From contig CAZBQG010000084.1 of the NCBI GenBank assembly GCA_964493945.1, positions 1 to 16,158 on the forward strand: DNA of 16,158 bases. The letters are read 5' to 3'. Shown piece after piece: positions 7,505-15,373 of this stretch. Source of the stretch: CAZBQG01 sp964493945 (GTDB lineage: Bacteria; Pseudomonadota; Alphaproteobacteria; Rhodospirillales; UBA2165). The position numbers and the translations under genes are program-made. Each line of letters starts with the position of its first letter. Positions within the stretch are counted from its first letter, which is position 1. The notes beneath the pieces were generated by a model that was not told the DNA's origin, did no database searches, and saw nothing but the letters and a program-made list of their open reading frames with translations.

Positions 7505-9078
7505 TGCAGACCGCATATGATCTTGTCTGGATGGCGGCGGAGCGTTCACTTGATCAGTTGGCCATGGTCGATGACGTGACCGGCCGGGCGCTGACCTACC
7601 GCCAGCTTATGGAGGAAATAGACTGCGTCGCGGCGGGCCTGGCGGCACGCAACGTCGGCCAGGGGACCCGGGTGGCGAGCGCCCTGCCGACCCAATGGGA
7701 GCATGGCATTTTGCTGCTCGCCCTGACCCGGCTGGGTGCCGTCCCCATGCTGTTGAATTTCCGCCTGAAACCCGAAGAGACCGCTCAACTGATGGAGCTG
7801 GGCGAAGTGGAAGCGGCAATCATCCAGTCAGATGCGGCACTGGCAGGCACCGTGAGTTCCGCGCTGCCTGCCGGGGCACCGGTCTGGGCGGTAGGGGGTG
7901 CCACGGGCGGGGCCGTGGATTTCGCTGGTTGCCGGGGCGATCCCGCCACGCTTCCGTCGGTGCCGCGTCCCGATCCCGATGATCTGGCTTTCGTTTTCTA
8001 CACCTCCGGAACTACCGGCCTGCCCAAGGGCGTCATGCTCAGCCACAAGACCACCGAGCACCGGATCCTCTGGCTGGCGACCCAGGGAGGCCTTCGCCAC
8101 GGGCGGCATCTGCGCGCGTTGGGGGTCATGCCGCTCAGCCATGCCATCGGCTTTTACGCCGTCTTTCTGGTCACGCTGGCCTTTGACGGAACCTTTTACA
8201 TGGTTTCCCAGCTCAACCCCGCTGCCCTGGTGGATCTGATCGAGGAAAAAAAGATCACCTATGCCTTCTGTGTGCCCATGCTCTATCACGCTATCCTGTC
8301 GGCGCCCAATTATGCCCCGGAAAAGGTGAAGAGCCTGGAACTGGTGCTCTATGGCGGGGCATCCATAGAGCCCGCCGTCCTCGATCAGATGGACCGGGAA
8401 TGGCCGGCCATCGTCCGCCACATCTATGGGACGACCGAGACCATGTGCTCCCTCTATCAGCCGGAACCGGTGGGCAGACACCTCACGCTGCGGGCCGGAT
8501 TCTATTCCAGGGTGCGGGTGATCCGGCTGGAAGGGACGGCCCAGGATGTGACGGAGCCAGGCGAAGAGGGAGAGCTGATCATCGACATTCACGCCGATAC
8601 GGTATTTTCCGGCTACCTGAACCTGCCGGAGGCAACGGCGGAGAAGATCATCGACGGCTGGTACCACAGCGGCGATATCTTTCTGGTCGAGGGAGACGGG
8701 GATTACACCTTTGTCGGGCGGGCCGACGATATGATCAGGACCGGTGGCGAAAGTGTTCATCCAGAGGAAATAGAAGTGATTCTGGATGCCCAGGAAGAAG
8801 TCAAAGAGAGTTCCGTCATCGGAATTTCGGACCCGAAATGGGGAGAAATAGTCATTGCCTGTATCACTCCCGCATCCGGCGGGTTGGACCCGGCCGCCCT
8901 CAATGAAGTTTTCCGGCAAAGCAGTCTGGCGGATTTCAAGCGGCCCAAGGCCTATCTGGTCCTGGATCAGTTTCCACGCAATGCGGCGGGTAAGATTCTT
9001 CGTCGGGTGCTCAGGGAGACTGCCCTGAAGGCCCAGAGCGAAGGTAGCGATATTGAACTGCTGAGGATTTCTTCCTAG
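7504..9078 (+). CDS. Acyl-CoA synthetase (AMP-forming), ANL superfamily
   Basis: Ligase of 524 residues that activates a carboxylic acid as acyl-AMP and transfers it to CoA. The ANL motifs are present in order: the phosphate-binding loop YTSGTTGLPKG (166-176), YGTTE (308-312), the ATP-ribose Asp391 in HSGD, the hinge region GRADDMIRTGGE with Arg406 (405-416), and the C-terminal catalytic Lys497 in RNAAGKILRR. Length is normal for the family. The frame is open for 71 codons upstream, but that part overlaps the Fe-S gene. The ATG at 7504 overlaps its TGA and begins a normal ligase N-terminus. The stop TAG overlaps that of the convergent molybdenum enzyme gene. Fatty and aromatic acids are both possible; the neighbours lean to an aromatic or other xenobiotic acid. 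Confidence 0.92.
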   Translation: MQTAYDLVWMAAERSLDQLAMVDDVTGRALTYRQLMEEIDCVAAGLAARNVGQGTRVASALPTQWEHGILLLALTRLGAVPMLLNFRLKPEETAQLMELGEVEAAIIQSDAALAGTVSSALPAGAPVWAVGGATGGAVDFAGCRGDPATLPSVPRPDPDDLAFVFYTSGTTGLPKGVMLSHKTTEHRILWLATQGGLRHGRHLRALGVMPLSHAIGFYAVFLVTLAFDGTFYMVSQLNPAALVDLIEEKKITYAFCVPMLYHAILSAPNYAPEKVKSLELVLYGGASIEPAVLDQMDREWPAIVRHIYGTTETMCSLYQPEPVGRHLTLRAGFYSRVRVIRLEGTAQDVTEPGEEGELIIDIHADTVFSGYLNLPEATAEKIIDGWYHSGDIFLVEGDGDYTFVGRADDMIRTGGESVHPEEIEVILDAQEEVKESSVIGISDPKWGEIVIACITPASGGLDPAALNEVFRQSSLADFKRPKAYLVLDQFPRNAAGKILRRVLRETALKAQSEGSDIELLRISS

Positions 9079-12017
9079 CCCGAATATTTCTCCACCTGGA
9101 CCAGGCAACTGCCGGCGGCCATGGCGTGGGATTGGCGGATTTGGGTGCGCTTGGGGGTCAAAACATTAAGGCAGCCGCCCCGGTCCGGTGAATTGCCGGG
9201 CTCGCCGATGGGATCGAAGACGGCGCAGCTTCCATATCCCGACACCGTGCCCGCCACCAGTCTTTGGGTTACCTGAGCGGCGCAAATGACCGTGCCCCGG
9301 TCGTTGAACACACTGATGAGATCGTGCATGCCGATGCCCCGGGCGGCCGCGTCTTCAGCGCCGATCCTTAAGACCCAGTAATAATAGCCATCCACCAGCA
9401 CGCGGTATTCCTCGATATCCAAAAGGGCGCCGTCCTTGCCGTCGCCCATGGTGTGGAAGCTGTAGCGGGAATGGGGCGTGATCAGAAACAAAGGATATTT
9501 GGCGTAAAGATCTGTGCTGTGCACGCCTTCCCAGGACGGCGTGTAATTCATCACCGGCGGGCGTTCCGTGTCATCAGGATCAAAACGTTTGAGGCTTTCG
9601 CATTCGAATTCCAGCTTGCCCGTCTGGGTCTGCAACCCGTGTAAATATTCGCCGCCGTAATCGCCGGGCAGAGGATGGGGCTCGGGCAGATCTTTGGCGC
9701 GCCCATCCAGGAACCAGCCAAAAGAACGCGGCGCCCGCAATTCTTCTTTATCGCTGGGGACCACGTAGTAACCCTTGCTCCTGAAATCAGCCCAACTGAT
9801 GACGTCCGGCAGATCCGATGCATCGAACTGGCGCTTGACCCAGTCAAGTTCGCTCATGCCTTCTGAATAATAGCTGCCTAACCCCAAACGCATGGCCAGC
9901 CCAAGGAAAATATCATAATCGGATTTGGACTCTCCCAATGGCTCGATACATTTGTGCTGGAGCGTGATGACCCGGTGATTGACCCGGGACTGACCGTTAT
10001 GGGCATAGCCTCCGGAACCGGCCCATTCGCTGATATCGAAACGTTCGAAATTGGTGCAGGCTGGAAAGATCACGTCGGCGAATTTGGCTTCGCCCTCGAA
10101 CCAGATGGATTGGTTGACCACGAAATCCAGCCCGTCTGACCGGTACATATGGGCCAGGCGGTTGCTTTCGGTCAGGGTGCCGAAGCCGGAGCCGCCATAT
10201 TTATAAAGCATGCGCAGCTTGGCATGACCCGGTGCCGGATAGCCGAATTTACGGAACTGATGCTGCATGGACTTGCCGACCCAGAGATAGCCCTCCGCCT
10301 TGCCCTCCATGACGGCTTCGGGCAGGAACAGTTTGGGAATCACTTGAAAATTGGGGTTGACGGTGGGCAACTGCGGCATGCGCTGAAAGAGCGAGGCGGG
10401 CATGGCCGTATGTTCCAGGTCGCCCGACATGCCGCCCTCGGCATAGCCCGGGAAATAGAAATTGCTATCCACCGGCCCGCCCTGGGACATATTGCCAAAA
10501 TTGACCCCGGGCTTGCCCAGCCCCTGCATGGCCATCAGGCAGATCATGGCCCGCGCCCACTGGATGCCCGTCTGGTTGCGGCATGTGGCGGCGATGCCAT
10601 TGCCCGATCCGCCGGCCGCCAGATAAGTTTTTTTGCTGCCCCATTCGCGGGCCAGAGCGCGCACATCCTTGGCCGGCACGGTGGTTTCCGCTTCCTGCCA
10701 TTCGGGCGTCTTGGGCGTGCCGTCTTCGGTCCCCAGAATATAGGCTTCCCATTTATCGAAGCCCGAAGTGCGCTTGGCCACGTATTCCTCATCGTACAAA
10801 CCCTCACTGATCCACACATGGGCGATGGCCAGGGCCATGGCCGGATCGGTGGTCGGCCGGGGCGTCAGCCATTTTCCGCCAAGGGTCTGGATGGTATAAT
10901 TATAAAAGGGATCAATATGGACAAATTTTACCCCCAGCTCCTTGAGCCATTGGCGTCGCTGGGAGCTTTCGGAGCCACCATAGGTGCCCCATGTGGTCTC
11001 GGCATCGCTCGCCCAAAAGACCATCAATTCGCATTCCTTGAGGCAATCTTCCACCGTGCCATAAGCATCCGGCAGGCCTACCCGCAGGCTTTGCCCCCAA
11101 TGATGAACGCCGCCCCAGTACCAGCCCTCCCAACTGTCCGGATTGGGATGCACCTCACAGGCACCGATGGCGTTCATAAAGCGTAGATTGGCGCTCAAGT
11201 AGTATCCGATATTGCCCCATGAATGATGGGAGCCTTGCGATGCGGCGATGGCGCCCGGCCCATATTGGCGTTTGAGGCGTTTGATTTCGCCGGCCACCAG
11301 ATCAAAAGCCTCCTCCCAGCTTATGCGCTCATAGGAGCTGCTCCCCCGGCTGCCCGGATTGCGTTCCCCGGCGGGATCGAAATCCACACGCTTCATGGGA
11401 TAAAGCAGCCGGTCGGGGGAATAGATCAGGGTCTTCCAGTTGAGCGCATGAGGTGCGGGGAAGGCCTTGCTGGTGGGGGTAAATTTCTTCCCTCTGGCTT
11501 CGATGGACCAGGGCTGGGGATCATTGGCATCGAAATCGATCAAGGTGGTGCGCAGGATTTTTCCATCCCGCACATGAACGAAAATGGGCCCGCCATTGGT
11601 CGCATTGGTAAAACGCGTAACCCCGCCCCCCAGATCAATACCGAATTTCCAGTTAAGCGTGGTCAGCCGGATGATCGTCTGGGCGAACCAGTAACTCAGG
11701 CTCTCGGGACCGGTGAGGGTGAGGGAAAATCCCTTCTGGGCGTCTATCTGTTGCTGATAATCGATGGGCGGGGTGAGCAGCCTGGCACCCAGCTTGGCCG
11801 ATTTAAAAGACAGGCAGATATCCGGCCGGGGATGAATGCCGCCCCCCGAGGTCAGCCGCCCCCCCTTGAAGGTAAAGTAGCGCCCTACCCCTCCATCCAT
11901 GGTGCGGATTTGTGCGGTCAGGTCTTTTTCGCCGAGGCGCGCCCGGAATCCCTCGTGAAACCAGGAGACGAGCCTGAGGACCCAGGCCAGGGCGAAAAGG
12001 AGGAGCCGTAAGGTCAT
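9075..12017 (-). CDS. Mo-bisPGD oxidoreductase, transhydroxylase large-subunit (AthL)-like, with N-terminal SCP2-like domain
   Basis: DMSO-reductase-family enzyme of 980 residues. From about residue 135 it follows the pyrogallol-phloroglucinol transhydroxylase large subunit almost without gaps: GGPIFVHVRDGKI, SHHSWGN, NPDSWEGW, SEGLYDEEYVA, YFPGYAEGG, SIWFEGEAKFADVIFPACTNFERFDISE, HTMGDGK and SADRGG-like SPDRGG. By a constant offset, His264, Asp294, Ser295 (Mo ligand), Trp296 and Tyr525 match His144, Asp174, Ser175, Trp176 and Tyr404 of that enzyme. No N-terminal Cys motif for [4Fe-4S] and no Tat signal are present, as in AthL. The unusual part is residues 1-130: a hydrophobic start (LRLLLFALAWVLRLVSWF) and a segment at about 25-120 that resembles an SCP2 lipid-carrier domain. 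The gene begins 30 bases after the TRAP large-subunit gene and is likely its operon partner. It probably hydroxylates or transhydroxylates an aromatic-like substrate. No Fe-S small subunit is encoded nearby. Confidence 0.88.
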   Translation of the reverse strand: MTLRLLLFALAWVLRLVSWFHEGFRARLGEKDLTAQIRTMDGGVGRYFTFKGGRLTSGGGIHPRPDICLSFKSAKLGARLLTPPIDYQQQIDAQKGFSLTLTGPESLSYWFAQTIIRLTTLNWKFGIDLGGGVTRFTNATNGGPIFVHVRDGKILRTTLIDFDANDPQPWSIEARGKKFTPTSKAFPAPHALNWKTLIYSPDRLLYPMKRVDFDPAGERNPGSRGSSSYERISWEEAFDLVAGEIKRLKRQYGPGAIAASQGSHHSWGNIGYYLSANLRFMNAIGACEVHPNPDSWEGWYWGGVHHWGQSLRVGLPDAYGTVEDCLKECELMVFWASDAETTWGTYGGSESSQRRQWLKELGVKFVHIDPFYNYTIQTLGGKWLTPRPTTDPAMALAIAHVWISEGLYDEEYVAKRTSGFDKWEAYILGTEDGTPKTPEWQEAETTVPAKDVRALAREWGSKKTYLAAGGSGNGIAATCRNQTGIQWARAMICLMAMQGLGKPGVNFGNMSQGGPVDSNFYFPGYAEGGMSGDLEHTAMPASLFQRMPQLPTVNPNFQVIPKLFLPEAVMEGKAEGYLWVGKSMQHQFRKFGYPAPGHAKLRMLYKYGGSGFGTLTESNRLAHMYRSDGLDFVVNQSIWFEGEAKFADVIFPACTNFERFDISEWAGSGGYAHNGQSRVNHRVITLQHKCIEPLGESKSDYDIFLGLAMRLGLGSYYSEGMSELDWVKRQFDASDLPDVISWADFRSKGYYVVPSDKEELRAPRSFGWFLDGRAKDLPEPHPLPGDYGGEYLHGLQTQTGKLEFECESLKRFDPDDTERPPVMNYTPSWEGVHSTDLYAKYPLFLITPHSRYSFHTMGDGKDGALLDIEEYRVLVDGYYYWVLRIGAEDAAARGIGMHDLISVFNDRGTVICAAQVTQRLVAGTVSGYGSCAVFDPIGEPGNSPDRGGCLNVLTPKRTQIRQSHAMAAGSCLVQVEKYSG

Positions 12018-12047
12018 CCCACATTGGGCGTCAGCCGGGCCCGGTTG

Positions 12048-13364
12048 TCAATCCATGGTACTGGGCAGGTAGAGGGAAATTTCCGGGAAGGCGATGAGCA
12101 GGGCGACGATTACCACTTCGCAGGCCAGGAACCAGGCGACACCACGGAAAATGGTTTCCAGCGGGATGGAATCGCCGACCACACTTTTGATCACATAGAC
12201 GTTGAAGCCCACCGGCGGGGTAAGCAGCCCGATCTCCAGATATTTGACCACCAGCACGCCCAACCAGATGAGGTCCAGATTGAGCGCCTCGAACATGGGA
12301 AGCAAAACCGGCAGAGTCAGCAAAAGAAGCCCGAGGGGATCGAGGAACATGCCCAAAAAGATATAGACCAAAGACATGGCCAGGACCAGGATCAGCGGAT
12401 TAAGAGCCCAATCGCCCATCAGCTCGCCCAAAAAGACGGGCAGTCCGCTGAGGGCCAGGAATTTGGAATAGATCACCGCGCCCAAGGCCACGAAGAAGAT
12501 CTGCGACGTCGCGCCGATGGATTCCATCAGGCTGTCACGGAAAACCTGCATGGTCAGGCGGCCCTGGATGGCGGCAATGACCAGGGCAAGGAAGGCGCCG
12601 GCGGCACCGGCCTCGGTGGGCGTGAATATGCCGCCATAAAGCCCGCCGATAATGCCCACGATGAGTGCCACGATGGGCCACACATCCACCAGCGATTTCC
12701 AGCGGTCGGGCTTGAGCGCCTCGGTCTCTTCTTTGCTGAGGCTGGGGGCCAGTTCCGGATTAATCTTGGCCCGGGCGATGATCATGATGGTGTAAACCAA
12801 CGCCGTCAGCAGACCGGGGAAAACGCCGGCGATGAGCAGTTTTACGATAGAGACCTCGGCGAATATGCCATAGAGAACAAACAAAATAGAGGGCGGGATC
12901 AAGGATCCCAGGGTGCCGGCGCTAGCCACCACGCCGGTTGCCAGTGCCTTGTCATAACCATGGCGCAGCATTTCCGGGATAGCGATCCGGCCCATGGCAG
13001 CGGCGGTCGCGACGGATGAGCCCGACGCCGCGGCAAAGGCCGCGCAGGCCATATTGGTTGCCACCGCCAGGCCGCCCGGCAGCGCGCTGAACCACAAACG
13101 GGCGGCCACGAAGAGCGCCTTGCTGATACCTGAATTATGGGCAATGGAACCCATAAGCAGGAACATGGGAATGGCCGTCAGGGTCCAGCTCGCCGAAAAT
13201 TCGTATGGGGTGTCCTTGATCACCCCGATGGCCACATCGACGTCGCGCAATAAAATGATGCCGCCAAGACCAATGGCGCCAAGGGCCACGCCGATGGGCA
13301 GGCGGATAGCGATGAAAAATACGACTATGAGGAGGCTCAGGCTGCCCAGGGTCAACGGTGTCAT
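12048..13364 (-). CDS. dctM: TRAP transporter large permease subunit (DctM family)
   Basis: Integral membrane protein of 438 residues, the Na+-driven transport subunit of a tripartite ATP-independent periplasmic system. About 12 hydrophobic segments run through the whole length. Family landmarks are the N-terminal RLPIGVALGAIGLGGI, the strongly conserved AAFAAASGSSVATAAAMG near residues 108-125, LIPPSILFVLYG (155-166), FTPTEAGAAGAFLA and LEIGLLTPPVGFNVYV near the C-terminus. GGAG lies a few bases before the ATG, which is 15 bases after the dctQ stop. It works with the two genes upstream and is followed closely by the molybdenum enzyme, which suggests that the imported solute is that enzyme's substrate. 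The solute is not known, so the symbol is a family-level label. Confidence 0.93.
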   Translation of the reverse strand: MTPLTLGSLSLLIVVFFIAIRLPIGVALGAIGLGGIILLRDVDVAIGVIKDTPYEFSASWTLTAIPMFLLMGSIAHNSGISKALFVAARLWFSALPGGLAVATNMACAAFAAASGSSVATAAAMGRIAIPEMLRHGYDKALATGVVASAGTLGSLIPPSILFVLYGIFAEVSIVKLLIAGVFPGLLTALVYTIMIIARAKINPELAPSLSKEETEALKPDRWKSLVDVWPIVALIVGIIGGLYGGIFTPTEAGAAGAFLALVIAAIQGRLTMQVFRDSLMESIGATSQIFFVALGAVIYSKFLALSGLPVFLGELMGDWALNPLILVLAMSLVYIFLGMFLDPLGLLLLTLPVLLPMFEALNLDLIWLGVLVVKYLEIGLLTPPVGFNVYVIKSVVGDSIPLETIFRGVAWFLACEVVIVALLIAFPEISLYLPSTMD

Positions 13365-13379
13365 TTATTCTTCTCCACC

Positions 13380-13877
13380 CTAGGCCTCGCCGGCCTTACG
13401 ATAATCCTTGACGGCTCTGAGCGCTAGATAGACCGCCATAATCCAGAAACTGATGGGCATTATCCAGCGGCTCTCCCAGACCGAGAAATAGCCGGCTCCC
13501 AGCTCGCCCAATTCGCCCTCATGGTACATTTCGATGGCCATGTCGGTGGTGTACCAAGCGAAAATGACCATATAAATCATGGTGATGATATTGATCACGG
13601 TATCCATTCGCAGGATACGGCCGGGGGCCAGGTTGCGGGTGAACAGCTCGACGATGATCTGACCATCGCCTCTGGACACATGGGCCAGCGGCAGAAAGGC
13701 CACCGTCACCATGTAATAGCGCGACGCGACCTCAATGGTTCCCTCAAGCGGGTGGTTGAACAAAATCCGCCCAGTCACGTCGAGTGTAATATGAGCCATC
13801 ATTAAAAAGCCGACAAAGATTGCCAGCCACATGGCAAAACTGACCAGCTTATCAATCCAAAAGTCGATCTTTTCCAC
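13380..13877 (-). CDS. dctQ: TRAP transporter small permease subunit (DctQ family)
   Basis: Membrane protein of 165 residues with four hydrophobic segments, the size and layout of DctQ. Typical parts are the start FWIDKLVSFAMWLAIFVGFLM, the DVTGRILFNHPLEGTIEVA region and VAFLPLAHVSRGDGQIIVELF, which resembles the conserved connecting region of the family. The start is a GTG at 13877 with GGAAGG upstream. It lies between the binding-protein gene and dctM, and pairs with DctM to form the membrane complex. A 152-base gap separates it from the binding-protein gene. The solute cannot be inferred from this subunit. Confidence 0.9.
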   Translation of the reverse strand: MEKIDFWIDKLVSFAMWLAIFVGFLMMAHITLDVTGRILFNHPLEGTIEVASRYYMVTVAFLPLAHVSRGDGQIIVELFTRNLAPGRILRMDTVINIITMIYMVIFAWYTTDMAIEMYHEGELGELGAGYFSVWESRWIMPISFWIMAVYLALRAVKDYRKAGEA

Positions 13878-14029
13878 CAGCGCCTACCTTCCGGTTCCAC
13901 CACCGAGTCGCGTTCCGCCCCTGACGGGAGGCGGCCTGGACCTTTTCCATGCCACCTCCGTCTTTTCAGGTCTTTACCAGCGGCCGGACGCGCGGCCGGT
14001 TTCTTACCGCCCGCGCGCCTGACTTAGTT
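13878..14029 (-). other. Intercistronic gap between dctP and dctQ with a short GC hairpin
   Basis: A 152-base non-coding gap inside the TRAP operon. It contains two copies of the self-complementary CGGCCG at 13981-13986 and 13993-13998, separated by six bases, which can form a six-pair stem. No U-tract follows on the minus strand, so it is not a standard terminator. Such stems between the binding-protein and permease genes can protect or attenuate messages and raise the level of the binding protein. That role is inference here. Confidence 0.3.
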
Positions 14030-15148
14030 TTAGAGTTTACTGGGATCAATCTTGTCGTAGATTTCACGCTTCAGCGCCGCCTCGAATTTGGGAACGCTGA
14101 GCCCGATATCCTTGGACAATTTATGCCATTTGACCATCGCCTTATCCAGCGCATCGAGGATCGCTGCGGGGTTTTTGACGCCCCAGCCCTTGGCATTTTT
14201 GATGTTGCGTGCCCGTTGCGCCTTGGAGTGGGCAGCGGTCACCTTGGCCCATCCGGGTCCACCCTTGTGGATGGTGACGCCCAAGGCCTTGGCATTTTTG
14301 ATGATCACCGCTTCGCGGCCTATATAGGCCGAAATGGCTGATTCAGCTACCACCCGGGGCAAATACTTGAAGTGAATCTTCTTCTGCTCGGGGGTGAACT
14401 TTTTCCATGTCCGGCGATTGATGGTGAAGGAGCCTGGCGGGCCGACCATGCCCAGCGGATATCCGAGAAGATGCTTGGCCACATCCTGATAGCCATAGGA
14501 TTTGAGCCAGGCGGGCGCACCCAACACGCAATCGATGCCGCCGCGCTGCAGCGCCGTGGTGGCTTCCGCCGGCGTGATGTTGACTGGAATTCCGCCGGCA
14601 TTCTTGATCAGGATCGCGCCGCCGCCGGTGGAACGCACTTTCTTGCCTTTGAGTTCGGCAACCGTGCTCACCTTTATCCTGCACATCAGCCTGAAGGGCG
14701 TGGTCGCATAGCCAGCCAGGAAGACGGCGTTGTTCTTTTTGTATTCCTTCTGGCATGATGGACAATGGAGCAAGTTGGTTTCGACGAAGGCACCGGTCGC
14801 GGCGACCGTATCATCGCCGAAGACCAGGGTGCTGAAAATCAACGCGTTTGACGGCGTCTTCTTCACCGCGTAGAGCGCGATGTCCAGACCGGCATCGACG
14901 AGCCCGTCCTTGACGCCGGCCAGGGTGTTCTTGCCCTTGACCAGCGCGCCGCCGGCAACCAGTTTCCATTTAACGGCGCCCTTGGTGTCTTTTTCCACAC
15001 CCTTGAACAGGGGAGGCAAGGCATCCTGATTAATGCCGTGCTTGGGGCTGACCCAGGAACCGTAAACCAGATCGCGGGCCTGCACCGAAGTAATCGCAGC
15101 AGCCGAAATCAGTGCGGCAGCTCCGAGCAACAAACTAAGCTTTTTCAT
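14030..15148 (-). CDS. dctP: TRAP transporter substrate-binding protein (DctP family)
   Basis: Periplasmic solute-binding protein of 372 residues. A clear Sec signal peptide MKKLSLLLGAAALISAAAIT ends at Ala24 (SVQA before RDLVYG). The mature part shows the family pattern: LKGKKVRSTGGG with Arg172 at the position that usually binds a solute carboxylate, and PAEATTALQRGGIDCV (193-208). A CPSC pair (Cys129, Cys132) could form a disulfide. The frame is open for 63 codons upstream, but I chose the ATG at 15148 because GGGAG lies six bases before it and the signal peptide starts there. It is first in the TRAP-Mo-enzyme operon. The conserved Arg favours an organic acid as the ligand, but its identity is unknown. 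Confidence 0.9.
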   Translation of the reverse strand: MKKLSLLLGAAALISAAAITSVQARDLVYGSWVSPKHGINQDALPPLFKGVEKDTKGAVKWKLVAGGALVKGKNTLAGVKDGLVDAGLDIALYAVKKTPSNALIFSTLVFGDDTVAATGAFVETNLLHCPSCQKEYKKNNAVFLAGYATTPFRLMCRIKVSTVAELKGKKVRSTGGGAILIKNAGGIPVNITPAEATTALQRGGIDCVLGAPAWLKSYGYQDVAKHLLGYPLGMVGPPGSFTINRRTWKKFTPEQKKIHFKYLPRVVAESAISAYIGREAVIIKNAKALGVTIHKGGPGWAKVTAAHSKAQRARNIKNAKGWGVKNPAAILDALDKAMVKWHKLSKDIGLSVPKFEAALKREIYDKIDPSKL

Positions 15149-15154
15149 TCTCTT

Positions 15155-15159
15155 CTCCC
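15155..15159 (-). promoter_or_regulatory. Ribosome binding site of dctP
   Basis: The minus strand reads GGGAG, six bases before the ATG at 15146-15148. It fixes the start directly at the signal peptide and rules out the longer reading frame. Confidence 0.7.
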
Positions 15160-15291
15160 ATTTGACATTCAGCCTCCGGGTCCCTTCCCGATCATAGCTG
15201 GCCGGACTATAGCCCGGCTGATCCATTTGATACACCCCATTCCAACCAAAATGACCATATTTTTTCAGGTGGAATAGCTGGATATCAAGTC

Positions 15292-15310
15292 TGGCACGCC
15301 GATTTTGCCA
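15292..15310. promoter_or_regulatory. Inverted repeat upstream of dctP, candidate operator
   Basis: TGGCA and TGCCA face each other across nine bases, about 145 bases before the dctP start and within the 225-base gap between the histidine kinase and dctP genes. The size and spacing suit a dimeric regulator, but it is short and could occur by chance. Nothing else in the gap (15149-15373) is firmly identifiable. The gap should hold the promoter of the TRAP-Mo operon. Confidence 0.25.
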
Positions 15311-15373
15311 GGAAGCAGGAAGTACCGGCACAAGCATTCAGAAATTGATTCAACTGTAAATTCTCATAAAGGT

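Noticed and set aside
7828..9108. 426-codon open frame on the minus strand opposite the CoA ligase
   Set aside because: The plus strand encodes a complete ligase with all ANL motifs; the antisense product has no recognisable domain.
10149..11186. Long open frame on the plus strand inside the molybdenum enzyme gene
   Set aside because: It is a shadow of a GC-rich gene in the opposite strand; its translation shows no family motifs, while the minus-strand product matches a known enzyme along its length.
12024..13019. 331-codon plus-strand frame opposite dctM
   Set aside because: The translation is hydrophilic and His/Gln-rich, as expected from an antisense reading of a membrane protein gene; dctM itself is complete.
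13981..13998. Rho-independent terminator after dctP
   Set aside because: The CGGCCG stem is short and no U-run follows on the minus strand, so it is listed only as a hairpin in the gap.
15292..15309. Possible sigma-54 promoter on the minus strand (TGGCA...GTGCC) upstream of dctP
   Set aside because: The GG and GC pairs are 12 bases apart rather than the required 10.
15149..15337. 63-codon in-frame extension of dctP with its own ATG
   Set aside because: The extension is not conserved-looking and would bury the Sec signal peptide; GGGAG directly precedes the internal ATG at 15148.
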